Positions 36,399-45,564 of a stretch of 64,000 bases of DNA are shown piece after piece (the stretch's first letter is position 1; the number at the start of each line of letters is the position of its first letter). The notes under the pieces are model-generated. The model saw only the letters and a program-made list of their open reading frames with translations, made no database searches and was not told where the DNA came from. The stretch is taken from the NCBI RefSeq assembly GCF_031180965.1, contig NZ_JAPSLH010000004.1, positions 124,001 to 188,000 on the forward strand, written 5' to 3'. The translations under genes and the position numbers were made by a program. Origin of the DNA: Chelativorans sp. GTDB taxonomy: Bacteria > Pseudomonadota > Alphaproteobacteria > Rhizobiales > Rhizobiaceae.

Positions 36399-37202
36399 CT
36401 AGTCCCGCCTGGAAAACATCTCCTGCAGGCGAGCGAAGGGAGTGATCTCGCGCGCGAAGGTGAACGTCCCCTTTTCCAGCATCTCGCCGGCGGCACGCTC
36501 GACCGCCCCGAAGGCGAGATTGGTGAGCTTGGAGCCGAGCGAGATGCGCCTGGCTCCTGCTTCCGCAAGTTCGGCCACTGAGAAATTCGCAACAGCGAGC
36601 ACATTGACGGGGCGGCTGACCGCCTGGCAAATGGCGCGCACCTGCGAAACCTCGGTCAGGCCGGGCGCGTAGAGCACGTCCGCGCCCGCCTTTTCGAAGG
36701 CCTGCAGCCGGCGGATCGTGTCGTCGAGATCGGGGCGGCCGTGGAGGAAGTTTTCCGCCCTGGCGGTGAAGACGAAGTCGCGGTCAAGGGCGCGCGCTGC
36801 CTCCACGGCCGCGGTCACCCGCTCGACCGCATGGGAGAAATCGTAAATCGGATTCGCCGGATCGCCCGAAAAGTCCTCGATCGAGCAGCCGGCAAGCCCT
36901 GCCGCCTCGGCCGCGAAGATCGTCTCGGCCGCACTGTCCGGGCTGTCGCCCTTGCCGCGCTCCAGGTCTGCAGAGACCGGCAGCGGCGTCGCCTGAACGA
37001 GCTCGCGGCAGTGATGCATCATCTCCTCAAAGCCGACGCCACCGTCGGGAAGCCCGCGCGAGAATGCATAACCGGCGCTGGTGGTGGCGAGCGCCTTGAA
37101 GCCCAACGCCGCAAGCAGCTTCGCCGTGCCGATGTCCCATGGATTGGGTATGATGAAGGCGCGCTCGTGCAGGGCGCGAAAGGTGGATCCAATGTCAGCC
37201 AT
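36399..37202 (-). CDS. Isocitrate lyase/PEP mutase-family protein
   Basis: A 267-residue TIM-barrel protein of the ICL/PEP-mutase superfamily. It has FIIPNPWDIGTAKLLAALGFKA, VSADLERGKGDS (metal-binding Asp and the active-site region), GLAGCSIEDFSGD and DFVFTARAENF. The exact reaction (carboxyvinyl-phosphonate type, oxaloacetate or 2-methylisocitrate-type lyase) cannot be told. GGAGGG is five bases upstream of the ATG. It is on the same strand as the TAXI cluster but separated by 140 bases. Confidence 0.9.
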   Translation of the reverse strand: MADIGSTFRALHERAFIIPNPWDIGTAKLLAALGFKALATTSAGYAFSRGLPDGGVGFEEMMHHCRELVQATPLPVSADLERGKGDSPDSAAETIFAAEAAGLAGCSIEDFSGDPANPIYDFSHAVERVTAAVEAARALDRDFVFTARAENFLHGRPDLDDTIRRLQAFEKAGADVLYAPGLTEVSQVRAICQAVSRPVNVLAVANFSVAELAEAGARRISLGSKLTNLAFGAVERAAGEMLEKGTFTFAREITPFARLQEMFSRRD

Positions 37203-37298
37203 GGCCGTCCCTCCGAATGACTGGAGGGGCGATCAAGGATTTCCAGCCGCGCCAAGTCAAGGGCCAGACGGCAGCATCCTGACAGCACAGGACAGGTT

Positions 37299-37784
37299 TC
37301 AGAGCGTGCCGGTGGAGCCGAATCCTCCGCCGCCGCGAGCCGTTTCGCCGGCGCCAAGCCGCTCCTCGACCCTAGCCACCGTCACAGGTGCGATGACGAG
37401 CTGAGCGATGCGCATGCCGCGCGTGATGGAAAAATCATCCTCGCCCAGATTGACGAGCAGGACCTGGACCTCGCCGCGATAGTCGCTGTCCACCGTGCCG
37501 GGCGCATTGAGGCAGGTGATGCCGTGCCGAAGCGCCAGCCCGGAGCGTGGCCGCACCTGGCCCTCGAAACCTTCAGGAATCTCCAGGATGAAGCCCGTCG
37601 GCACCAGCGCGCGCTTGCCCGGCAGAAGGATGATCTGCCGGTCTTGCGGCACGGCCGCACGCAGATCCATGCCCGCCGCTCCCGCCGTTTCGTAGGAGGG
37701 CAAGGGGAGATCTTGAGCGTGCGGCAGGCGCACGACGCCGACAGTCGGGCCGATGACCGGCATATTGGTTTGTGAAGGGACCAT
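37299..37784 (-). CDS. dut: dUTP diphosphatase
   Basis: A 161-residue trimeric dUTPase hydrolysing dUTP to dUMP. Motifs in order: [10 protein letters not shown] (1), [11 protein letters not shown] (2), [15 protein letters not shown] (3), GMRIAQLVI (4), and the flexible C-terminal [10 protein letters not shown] (5). All five are intact. Starts at 37784 or 37763 are both possible. With dcd at 27-28 kb it completes dCTP to dUMP. Confidence 0.96.
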   Translation of the reverse strand: MVPSQTNMPVIGPTVGVVRLPHAQDLPLPSYETAGAAGMDLRAAVPQDRQIILLPGKRALVPTGFILEIPEGFEGQVRPRSGLALRHGITCLNAPGTVDSDYRGEVQVLLVNLGEDDFSITRGMRIAQLVIAPVTVARVEERLGAGETARGGGGFGSTGTL

Positions 37785-37953
37785 GCCCCTATCTGACGCC
37801 GAAGGGCGGAAGCGTCAATTCCGGCGCCCTCCGCCGCCGCGCTTTTCAACGCTTTTCACGAGCCGAGAGCCTTGTCCCGCGCCCGGCGACCCGTTGGTAC
37901 TCACCTGGTCGGCTGGCGAAGGTTTTTCGTCCCGAGCCGATCGACCAGCGCCT

Positions 37954-38439
37954 TCAGGTCTGGCGCGCCAGCAGGTCGGCATAGCGCTGCAGATAGAGCG
38001 GCCAGCCCTGATCCGCCGCTACGCCGTCGCGCACGCCATCCCAGCCTTCGCCGTGCCGTTCCAGCTTCCGGTGCTCGATCTCCACCCGGGTGCGGTTCGC
38101 CGTTTCGGCGGTGAACCGGACTTCCCACTCGCTGGTCTTGTCCAAATCGGTCTCGATCCGCCACTGCGGGCTGATGTCCCAACTGAGCAGCACGCGGTGG
38201 GGCGGCTCGTAGGCCAGCACACGCGCCCAGCGGCACTCGCTGCCATCAACCCCACGGTCGTAAATATGGCCGCCGACCCGCGGCTCGAACACCGTCTCGG
38301 CGATCGGGACGGCAAGCAAGTTGTGCTCGGCAGGTTTGAAACTGCCGAAGTCCTCGGTGAAGACCTTGAACGCGCGCTCGATGGGCGCCTCGACCACGAC
38401 GGAACGTCTCACGGAGGTGTCTGCTGCATGCGTGCTCAT
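37954..38439 (-). CDS. SRPBCC/AHSA1-family protein
   Basis: A 161-residue START-fold protein: VRRSVVVEAPIERAFKVFTEDF at the start, FEPRVGGHIYDRGVDGSECRW, VLAYEPPHRVLLSWDIS, TRVEIEHRKLERHG and GWPLYLQRYADLL at the end, typical of the AHSA1 branch. It probably binds a hydrophobic ligand. AGAGGAG lies six bases upstream of the ATG, which overlaps the end of the ArsR gene by ATGA. Such ArsR-SRPBCC pairs are very common; the regulator probably controls both. Confidence 0.92.
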   Translation of the reverse strand: MSTHAADTSVRRSVVVEAPIERAFKVFTEDFGSFKPAEHNLLAVPIAETVFEPRVGGHIYDRGVDGSECRWARVLAYEPPHRVLLSWDISPQWRIETDLDKTSEWEVRFTAETANRTRVEIEHRKLERHGEGWDGVRDGVAADQGWPLYLQRYADLLARQT

Positions 38440-38753
38440 TTCGGCTCCTCTGGTGGTTGCTCGACGGCCATCTTGTAGGCGGCGAGCGTCTTGCTCCAAA
38501 ACCGGTCTAGCTCCGCGCGAAGGCGCGCCAGCCCATCGGGATCGATGTGATAGATGTTGCTGGCGCCCCTCGGCTCCGCTCGGACGAGCTGCGCCTGCCG
38601 CAATACCTTCAGATGCTGCGAGACAGCCGACTGGGTGACCGGCAGGGCCCGCGTGATCTCCGCCACGGAGCGCGGCCGCTCCGCCACGAGTTCAAAGACC
38701 GCCCTTCGGGTCGGGTCAGCCAGCGCCGTGATCTGCGCATACTCATTAGTCAT
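38436..38753 (-). CDS. ArsR-family transcriptional regulator
   Basis: A 105-residue winged-helix protein: ITALADPTRRAVFELVAERP, SVAEITRALPVTQSAVSQHLKVLRQAQLV (recognition helix) and GLARLRAELDRFW. No Cys is present, so it is not a metal sensor of the ArsR/SmtB type. It is the first gene of a coupled pair with the SRPBCC gene. Two palindromes at its start suggest that it represses itself. Confidence 0.95.
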   Translation of the reverse strand: MTNEYAQITALADPTRRAVFELVAERPRSVAEITRALPVTQSAVSQHLKVLRQAQLVRAEPRGASNIYHIDPDGLARLRAELDRFWSKTLAAYKMAVEQPPEEPK

Positions 38754-38777
38754 TACTAATCATTAGCATCTACTAAT
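38745..38777. promoter_or_regulatory. Two tandem palindromes at the ArsR start (likely operator)
   Basis: ATTAGT-CATT-ACTAAT (38745-38760) and, right next to it, ATTAG-CATCTA-CTAAT (38762-38777). They overlap the start codon (38751-38753) of the ArsR gene in an otherwise GC-rich region, as expected of an autorepressor site. Confidence 0.65.
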
Positions 38778-38899
38778 TAATCGGTCAACGGCAATCCGGG
38801 CCTGCAATCCCCGCCGGCAGGCACTACATACGGGGAGATTTCCATTCGACAGGTGCGGCCGTGGCTGGTAAGAGCCGGCCGTCAAAAGGATTTCCGGAT

Positions 38900-40498
38900 A
38901 TGCCAGAAAGTTTGGCCGACGCGGTGGCGCGCCGCCGCACCTTCGCGATCATTTCGCACCCGGACGCGGGCAAGACCACGCTGACCGAGAAGCTTCTGCT
39001 GTTCGGCGGCGCGATCCAGCTCGCCGGCGAGGTGAAGGCGAAGAAGAACCGTATCCAGACGCGGTCGGACTGGATGGCGATCGAGCGCGAGCGCGGCATC
39101 TCCGTCGTCACCTCGGTGATGACCTTCGAATATGACGGCCGTGTCTTCAACCTGCTCGACACGCCCGGCCATGAGGACTTCGCCGACGACACCTATAGGA
39201 CGCTAACGGCGGTCGACTCGGCCGTGATGGTGATCGACGCCGCCAAGGGCATCGAGCCGCGCACGCTGAAGCTTTTCGAGGTGTGCCGGCTGCGCGACAT
39301 CCCCATCATCACCTTCGTCAACAAGCTAGACCGCGAAAGCCGCGATCCATTCGAGATTCTCGACGAGATCGAGCAGAAACTGGCGCTGGACACCGCGCCG
39401 ATCACCTGGCCGATCGGCCGGGGCAAGAGTTTTTCGGGCACCTACAACCTTGCGGAGAATACGATCCGCCACTCGGACGAGGATGTGGAGCCGAGGAAGG
39501 TGAACGGGCCGGAGGTTGACGCCGTATCCGGCATGCTGCCGGAGCACGAACGCGAGGCTTTCGTCGAGGAGATGCTGCTGGCCAAGGAGGCCTGCAAGCC
39601 GTTCGACGAGACGGCGTTCCGCGAAGGGCACCTGACGCCAGTCTATTTCGGCTCGGCGCTCCGGAACTACGGTGTGCGCGACCTGATCGAAGCGCTCGGC
39701 GCCATCGGCCCCGCTCCGCGCGCGCAGGAGGCGGATACTCGAAAGGTAGAGGCGACGGAGGCGAAGATGACCTCCTTCGTCTTCAAGATCCAAGCTAACA
39801 TGGACCCCAACCACCGCGACCGCATCGCCTTCGTGCGCGTATGCTCAGGCAGGCTGGAGCGCGGCATGAAGGCCAAGCTGGTGCGCACGGGAAAGCCCAT
39901 CAGCCTTTCCGCGCCGCAGTTCTTCTTTGCCAAGAACCGCATCACCGCCGACGAGGCCTTCGCCGGCGATGTTGTCGGAATCCCCAACCACGGCACGCTC
40001 AGGATCGGCGACACGCTGACCGAGGGCGAGGACATCCTTTTCCGTGGCGTGCCGAACTTTGCGCCCGAAATCCTGCGCCGCGTGCGGCTTTCCGACGCCA
40101 TGAAGGCCAAGAAGCTGAAGGAGGCGCTGCAGCAGATGGCGGAAGAGGGCGTGGTGCAGCTCTTCATGCCGGAGGACGGCTCGCCCGCCATCGTCGGTGT
40201 CGTCGGCGCGCTGCAGCTCGACGTCCTGCGCGAGCGGCTCAAGAACGAATATGCCCTGCCTGTCGACTTTGAAATGGCGCGCTTTTCGATCTGCCGCTGG
40301 ATTTCCGCCGAGGACAAGGCGGAGCTCGAACGCTTCATCACGGCCCATCGCGGCGACATCGCGCGGGACCTCGACGAAGACCCGGTCTTCCTGGCACCGC
40401 ATGAATTCGGCCTGAAATACGAGGCCGATCGCTGGAAGGCGATCACTTTCACCGCGGTGAAAGACTACCAGGTGCGGGAGGAGGCCCGGGCGGCATAG
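38900..40498 (+). CDS. prfC: Peptide chain release factor 3
   Basis: A 532-residue GTPase that removes RF1/RF2 from the ribosome. G1 is SHPDAGKTTLTEKL, the switch I region has RGISVVTSVMTFEY, G3 is LLDTPGHEDF and G4 FVNKLDRES. The later part includes VFKIQANMDPNHRDRIAFVR and VVGALQLDVLRERL. The ATG at 38900 has AAGGA eight bases upstream and matches orthologue starts; a GTG at 38861 would add 13 residues. Confidence 0.96.
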   Translation: MPESLADAVARRRTFAIISHPDAGKTTLTEKLLLFGGAIQLAGEVKAKKNRIQTRSDWMAIERERGISVVTSVMTFEYDGRVFNLLDTPGHEDFADDTYRTLTAVDSAVMVIDAAKGIEPRTLKLFEVCRLRDIPIITFVNKLDRESRDPFEILDEIEQKLALDTAPITWPIGRGKSFSGTYNLAENTIRHSDEDVEPRKVNGPEVDAVSGMLPEHEREAFVEEMLLAKEACKPFDETAFREGHLTPVYFGSALRNYGVRDLIEALGAIGPAPRAQEADTRKVEATEAKMTSFVFKIQANMDPNHRDRIAFVRVCSGRLERGMKAKLVRTGKPISLSAPQFFFAKNRITADEAFAGDVVGIPNHGTLRIGDTLTEGEDILFRGVPNFAPEILRRVRLSDAMKAKKLKEALQQMAEEGVVQLFMPEDGSPAIVGVVGALQLDVLRERLKNEYALPVDFEMARFSICRWISAEDKAELERFITAHRGDIARDLDEDPVFLAPHEFGLKYEADRWKAITFTAVKDYQVREEARAA

Positions 40499-40595
40499 CA
40501 CCGGCCGATATACGCGCCCTGGGGAGAGCGCCAGACCCAGCCCGGGCCTTTCAAGAAAGCGATCGAGGCGCAGCGCGACCGCGCCGGCAGCGGCC

Positions 40596-41027
40596 TTACA
40601 GGTGGCTTCTGATCTTCTCCGCCAGCTGGTGCAGTTCCTCCCGCCGGTAGGGCTCGCGCGCCCCGAAACCCCAGACGGGACCGGGCCAGGCGGGGTCGCC
40701 CTCGTTGCGGGCGATCACATGCACATGGAGCTGCCGCACGATGTTGCCAAGCGCTCCGCAGTTGATCTTGGTGCAGCCGGTGAGGTCCTTCAGCGCCTTG
40801 GAGACAAGATTGGTCTCGAAGGAGAGCATCGCCTGGTCGCGGGGCGTCAGATCATGCACTTCCTCGACCTGCGGGCGCTGCGGGATAAGCACCAGCCACG
40901 GCCAGCGCCGCTCGTCGCGCAGGCGCAGTTCGCAAAGTCCGAGCCACACGATTGGAAGGCTTTCCCCTTCCAGCCGCGGATCGAGCACGAACCCTCCCTT
41001 GCTGCCCGGCAGCATGCCTATCCCCAT
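40596..41027 (-). CDS. HIT-family protein
   Basis: A 143-residue histidine-triad protein: FVLDPRLEGES near the start, LVLIPQRPQVEEVHDL and INCGALGNIVRQLHVHVIARNEGD. The triad's first His is Gln here (QLHVHV), as in other rhizobial members. It probably hydrolyses a nucleotide conjugate; the substrate is unknown. A second ATG at 41015 is possible. It converges on prfC. Confidence 0.9.
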   Translation of the reverse strand: MGIGMLPGSKGGFVLDPRLEGESLPIVWLGLCELRLRDERRWPWLVLIPQRPQVEEVHDLTPRDQAMLSFETNLVSKALKDLTGCTKINCGALGNIVRQLHVHVIARNEGDPAWPGPVWGFGAREPYRREELHQLAEKIRSHL

Positions 41028-41119
41028 AGCTTGCCGCCGGAGACGCTAGAGTGCGGCAAGACTGCCTGCAAGCCCTTCCTGCATCCGGCCTTGCATTTAC
41101 CGCCCGGATTGACGATATG

Positions 41120-41226
41120 GAGCGCGGGAGGTTGGTGGTGGACGCGCCACTCGCCAACCGGGTCAGGTCCGGAAGGAAGCAGCCCTAACGAGCTCCGGCA
41201 CGGGTCATCGTGCCAGCCTCCCGCCT
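41120..41226 (+). ncRNA. ffs: Signal recognition particle RNA (small, 4.5S type)
   Basis: The conserved apical core GGTCAGGTCCGGAAGGAAGC plus AGCCCTAACG is present. The outer helix is formed by GCGGGAGGTTGG (41124 on) and CCAGCCTCCCGC (41213-41224). It binds Ffh for membrane targeting. It sits directly before dnaX, as in many Rhizobiales. Confidence 0.95.
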
Positions 41227-41335
41227 CTCCCCACCTGTTCCGCTGCCCATTGACGCGGCCGTGCATCCAAGGGGAAACTCGCCCTTGAGGGCGACGACTC
41301 GCCACCAGACCATCGACAGGGAGCGTGGACGCCGG

Positions 41336-43168
41336 ATGAATGATGTCGCGCAGACGGCGGGAGGGAAAGCCGGCGCCTACCGGGTGCTGGCGCGCAAATA
41401 CCGTCCGCGCGATTTTTCCGGTCTCATCGGCCAGGAGCCTATGGTGCGCACGCTCACCAACGCGTTTGCCACCGGCCGGATCGCCCAAGCCTGGATGCTG
41501 ACGGGCGTGCGCGGCGTCGGCAAGACGACGACGGCCCGCATTCTCGCCCGCGCGCTCAATTACAAGACTCCGACGGTCGACCGGCCTTCGATCGATCTTG
41601 CCCTGCCCGGCGAGCATTGCGAGGCGATCCTGGAAGGCCGCCATGTCGACGTGATGGAGATGGATGCCGCATCCCATACCGGCATCGACGATATCCGCGA
41701 GATCATCGAGCAGGTGCGCTACGCACCGGTGTCGGCCCGCTACAAGGTCTATATCATCGACGAAGTGCACATGCTCTCCAACCAGGCCTTCAATGGCCTG
41801 TTGAAGACACTTGAAGAGCCTCCGCCGCACGTCAAATTCATCTTCGCCACCACCGAGATCCGCAAGGTTCCCATCACCATCCTCTCGCGCTGCCAGCGTT
41901 TCGATCTCAGACGCATCGATGCCGGCCTGATCAAGGCCGACCTCGCACGCATCGGCGCGCTGGAAGGAGTGGAAGCGGAGGATGAGGCGCTGGCGATGAT
42001 CGCCCGGGCGGCGGAAGGTTCCATGCGCGATGCGCAGTCCATTTTCGACCAGGCGATCGCGCATTCCTCCGGCCGGGTGACGGCGGAGACAGTGCGCGAC
42101 ATGCTGGGGCTCGCTGACCGGGCGCGGGTGATTGACCTGTTCGAACGCCTGATGAGCGGAGACGTGGCGGCGGCGCTGGCCGAATTCCGAGCGCAATATG
42201 ACGCGGGGGCAGACCCTGCGGCGGTTTTGACGGACCTCGCCGAATTCAACCATCTCGTCACGCGCCTCCGCTTCGTGCCGGAAGCTGCGAACGACGCCTC
42301 GCTTTCACAGGAGGAGCGCACGCGAGGGCTGGAGTTTTCGAGAAACCTCTCCGTGCGCGTGCTTTCCCGCACTTGGCAGATGCTCCTGAAGGGCATTCAG
42401 GAGGTGCAGGGTTCCAGCCGTCCGATTGCGGCGGGCGAGATGGTTCTGATCCGCATCGCCCATGCGGCCAACCTGCCCAGTCTCGACGAGGCGCTGAAGG
42501 CGCTGGAAGAATTGCCTACGGGGAACAACGCTTCGCCGGGCAGTTATCCTTCCACAAGTCCGGGTCCGGCGGCCGCCAACCCACTGCCGGTCGGCAGCGC
42601 CGGCGCACAGGCGGTCTCCGCCCAGCGCATGCCGACGGGCGGCGGCGGGCAGACCATGCGGCTCATACAGACGTCGCCCGCTGAGCCTTTGGCCCCTCCT
42701 CCGCCCGCCCCTCCCGCGCAAGCGGAGGAAGCCAGCGTTCCCGTGAAGTCGCTGGCCGATATCGCCGAGCTGGCCGATGCCAATCGTGACATGGCCTTCA
42801 AGGTTCTGCTCAAGCGCTGCGTGCGGCAGGTCGCAATTGAGCCGGGACGGCTCTCCGTCAACCTCACGGAGGATGCGCCGAAAACGCTCCTCGGCGACCT
42901 TACGAGCCGCCTGCAGAAATGGACCGGGCGCCGCTGGATCGTGTCGCTTTCCAACGAGCCCGGCGGCAGGACGCTTGCCGAGGAGGAGAGCGGCCGGCGC
43001 GAGACGGCGCTCGCCGACGCGCGCGCAGACCCTACCGTCGCCGCGATCCTGCAGCAGTTCCCCGGCGCGCGCATCCTCGATGTGCGCATTCCGGAGGCGG
43101 CGGCGGAGGAAGCTGCTGAAACCCTGCCTCCGCCGGAGCCGGATCCGGCCGATGACGATGAATTCTGA
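41336..43168 (+). CDS. dnaX: DNA polymerase III subunit tau/gamma
   Basis: A 610-residue clamp-loader ATPase. It starts with YRVLARKYRPRDFSGLIGQEPM; Walker A is GVRGVGKTTTAR, Walker B IIDEVHMLSNQAFNGLLK, and the sensor region FATTEIRKVPITILSRCQRF is clear. The usual zinc-binding insertion with four Cys is reduced to one (PGEHCEAI), a rhizobial trait. The C-terminal third is Pro/Ala-rich, then a tau domain (RCVRQVAIEPGRLSVNL). It is followed by ybaB and recR, the standard cluster. Confidence 0.96.
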   Translation: MNDVAQTAGGKAGAYRVLARKYRPRDFSGLIGQEPMVRTLTNAFATGRIAQAWMLTGVRGVGKTTTARILARALNYKTPTVDRPSIDLALPGEHCEAILEGRHVDVMEMDAASHTGIDDIREIIEQVRYAPVSARYKVYIIDEVHMLSNQAFNGLLKTLEEPPPHVKFIFATTEIRKVPITILSRCQRFDLRRIDAGLIKADLARIGALEGVEAEDEALAMIARAAEGSMRDAQSIFDQAIAHSSGRVTAETVRDMLGLADRARVIDLFERLMSGDVAAALAEFRAQYDAGADPAAVLTDLAEFNHLVTRLRFVPEAANDASLSQEERTRGLEFSRNLSVRVLSRTWQMLLKGIQEVQGSSRPIAAGEMVLIRIAHAANLPSLDEALKALEELPTGNNASPGSYPSTSPGPAAANPLPVGSAGAQAVSAQRMPTGGGGQTMRLIQTSPAEPLAPPPPAPPAQAEEASVPVKSLADIAELADANRDMAFKVLLKRCVRQVAIEPGRLSVNLTEDAPKTLLGDLTSRLQKWTGRRWIVSLSNEPGGRTLAEEESGRRETALADARADPTVAAILQQFPGARILDVRIPEAAAEEAAETLPPPEPDPADDDEF

Positions 43169-43180
43169 TTGGAGACGAAC

Positions 43181-43504
43181 ATGCGCGACCTGATGAACCT
43201 CATGGGCAAGGCGAAGGAGATGCAGGCCAAGTTCCAGGCCATGCAGGAGGAGATCGCCCAGATGGAGGTGGAAGGCCAGTCGGGCGGCGGCGCCGTCAAG
43301 GTGACGCTGTCGGGAAAGTTCGAGATGAAAAAGCTTCAGATCGATCCCTCGCTCTTCAAGGAAGAGGAGGTGGAAATCCTCGAGGACCTCATTCCGGCTG
43401 CCCACAACGACGCCAAGGTGAAGGTCGAGGTGGCCATGCAGAAGAAAACGCAGGAAATGACCGCCGGCCTGCCCCTGCCGCCGGGGATGAAATTGCCGTT
43501 TTGA
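43181..43504 (+). CDS. ybaB: YbaB/EbfC nucleoid-associated protein
   Basis: A 107-residue DNA-binding protein. [19 protein letters not shown] forms the N-terminal helix and the core has [21 protein letters not shown]; the end is [12 protein letters not shown]. It dimerises and binds DNA. GGAGACG lies five bases upstream. It is placed 12 bases after dnaX and about 100 before recR. Confidence 0.96.
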   Translation: MRDLMNLMGKAKEMQAKFQAMQEEIAQMEVEGQSGGGAVKVTLSGKFEMKKLQIDPSLFKEEEVEILEDLIPAAHNDAKVKVEVAMQKKTQEMTAGLPLPPGMKLPF

Positions 43505-43605
43505 CCTTGAGCCAATAGGCATAGCTCGGTGAATGGCGTAGCAGCATAACAAGAATAGACCTGCTCTCCTGATTCCCGCCTTCCACTCGCCATTCGCCGA
43601 CACCC

Positions 43606-44211
43606 ATGTCCAAACGCATCGCAGGTCCCGAGATCGAACGCCTGATACAGTTCCTGGCCAAGGTGCCGGGGCTGGGTCCCCGCTCGGCTCGACGTGCCGC
43701 GCTGCATCTCATCAAGAAAAAGGAGCAGCTCTTCGCGCCGCTCAGCGCCGCCATGACGGAGGCGCTGGAGAAAGTGCGGGCCTGCTCCGTCTGCGGCAAT
43801 GTGGACACGGTCGATCCCTGCACGATCTGCACAGATCCCCGCCGGGATGCCGCCATGCTGATCGTGGTTGAAGACGTCGCCGACCTCTGGGCGCTGGAAC
43901 GTGCGGCGGCCATGAACGCGCGCTATCATGTGCTCGGCGGCACGCTCTCGCCGCTCGACGGCGTCGGGCCTGATGACCTCAACATCAAGGGCCTGGTGAG
44001 CCGCGTGGCCGGAGGCGGCATCTCCGAGATCATCCTTGCCGTGAATGCCACAGTCGAGGGGCAGGCGACAGCTCACTACATCACCGACCAGCTGGGCGGT
44101 CTCAACGTGAAGGTGACGAGGCTCGCGCATGGCGTGCCGGTGGGCGGCGAGCTCGACTATCTGGACGAGGGCACGCTCGCCGCGGCGTTGAAATCGCGTA
44201 CTGTGTTTTAA
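43606..44211 (+). CDS. recR: Recombination protein RecR
   Basis: A 201-residue protein of the RecFOR pathway that loads RecA at gaps. It has the helix-hairpin-helix [19 protein letters not shown], a zinc finger ([16 protein letters not shown]) and a Toprim domain ([14 protein letters not shown]). The C-terminal Walker-B-like piece is intact. RecF is encoded at 56-57 kb. Confidence 0.97.
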   Translation: MSKRIAGPEIERLIQFLAKVPGLGPRSARRAALHLIKKKEQLFAPLSAAMTEALEKVRACSVCGNVDTVDPCTICTDPRRDAAMLIVVEDVADLWALERAAAMNARYHVLGGTLSPLDGVGPDDLNIKGLVSRVAGGGISEIILAVNATVEGQATAHYITDQLGGLNVKVTRLAHGVPVGGELDYLDEGTLAAALKSRTVF

Positions 44212-44231
44212 GGCAAGGGAGGAGCACTCTT

Positions 44232-45497
44232 TTGATCGTCTATGCTCTTCGCCGGAAGGACAGGAATGGGCGCGACTGGGCGCTTTGCGCGGCGATCCTG
44301 CTCCTCCTCCTTCTCGCGCCGCTGCCGGCGATGGCACAGAACGCAACCGCGCTGTTCCAGCAGTGGCTTCAGAACGATCTGTGGCCCGAAGCTCGGGCGC
44401 GTGGGATTTCCGAGGCGACGTTCAAGGCCGCCTTCGCCGGCGTGGAGCCCAACCTGAAACTGCCGGACCTCGTGCTGCCCGGCGAGAGCGCGCCGCGCGC
44501 GAGAGAGCAGCACCAGGCCGAGTTTCGGGCCCCGGCTGCCTATTTCGCCCATATCGATGGCGTCGTTTCCGGCGGACGCAGCCGAGCCAAGACATACGCA
44601 TCGACCCTCGCGGCGATCGAGAGGCAGTTCGGGGTGCCGGCCGGCATCCTCCTCGCCATCTGGGGCCGCGAGTCGGGTTTCGGCAGCGCCAAGATCCCGC
44701 ACAACGCCTTCGAGGTGCTCGGCACGAAGGCGTTCCTGGCCACGCGCAAGGATATGTTCCGGCAGGAGGTGCTTGCCGCGCTGGAAATGGTCGAGACGCG
44801 CCGCATCGGGCCGGCTTCCATGCGCTCCTCCTGGGCGGGCGCGATGGGGCAGCCGCAGTTCATGCCGTCCTCCTATCTCAAATACGCGGTGGACGGAGAC
44901 GGCGACGGCACGGCCGATATCTGGAACTCGGTGCCCGACACGCTCGCCTCGATCGCCAACTACCTTGCCAGCCATGGTTGGGTGCGCGGGCGCGACTGGG
45001 GGTTTGAAGTGGTTGTCCCGCGCGAAATATCCTGCGCATTGGAAGGACCCGACCAGGGCCGGCGCATCGCCGACTGGGCCGCCATGGGCGTGGCGCGCGT
45101 GAACGGAAAGCCGTTCCCGGCACATGAGATGCGCGGCGAGGGCTTTCTCATGATGCCCGCGGGACGGCATGGGCCGGCCTTCCTCGTGACGCCGAATTTC
45201 TACCGGCTCAAGGACTACAACGAGAGCGACCTCTACGCCCTCTTCGTCGGCCATGCGGCCGACCGCATCATGCATGGGAATACCGGCTTTGCCGGCCAAT
45301 GGGGCCGGATCGACGGCATGCGGCGCTCGGATATTGCCGCCATGCAGCGCGCGCTCGAACGCCAGGGCTATGATGTCGGCGGTGCGGACGGGCTCGCCGG
45401 CTTCAAGACGCGGCGCTCCATTGGCCTGTGGCAGGAGAAGGCAGGAAGGAATCCGACCTGCTTTCCCGATCGAGACCTGGTGCAGGAAATCGGGTAG
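44232..45497 (+). CDS. Lytic murein transglycosylase (MltB type) with peptidoglycan-binding domain
   Basis: A 421-residue exported enzyme that cuts peptidoglycan glycan strands. It has a hydrophobic signal (ALCAAILLLLLLAPLPAMAQ), a catalytic block LLAIWGRESGFGSAK with the acid Glu, and SSWAGAMGQPQFMPSSYLKYAVDGDGD. The C-terminal 70 residues form a peptidoglycan-binding domain (IAAMQRALERQGYDVGGADG). The start is a TTG at 44232 with GGGAGGAG seven bases upstream. The same strand continues with the Kazal-like lipoprotein. Confidence 0.95.
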   Translation: MIVYALRRKDRNGRDWALCAAILLLLLLAPLPAMAQNATALFQQWLQNDLWPEARARGISEATFKAAFAGVEPNLKLPDLVLPGESAPRAREQHQAEFRAPAAYFAHIDGVVSGGRSRAKTYASTLAAIERQFGVPAGILLAIWGRESGFGSAKIPHNAFEVLGTKAFLATRKDMFRQEVLAALEMVETRRIGPASMRSSWAGAMGQPQFMPSSYLKYAVDGDGDGTADIWNSVPDTLASIANYLASHGWVRGRDWGFEVVVPREISCALEGPDQGRRIADWAAMGVARVNGKPFPAHEMRGEGFLMMPAGRHGPAFLVTPNFYRLKDYNESDLYALFVGHAADRIMHGNTGFAGQWGRIDGMRRSDIAAMQRALERQGYDVGGADGLAGFKTRRSIGLWQEKAGRNPTCFPDRDLVQEIG

Positions 45498-45564
45498 GGA
45501 ACGCGGCGGCCAAGATGGGGGTTAAGCTCGGCCGATCCATTCGAATTTTGAGGAGGAGGGTTTC

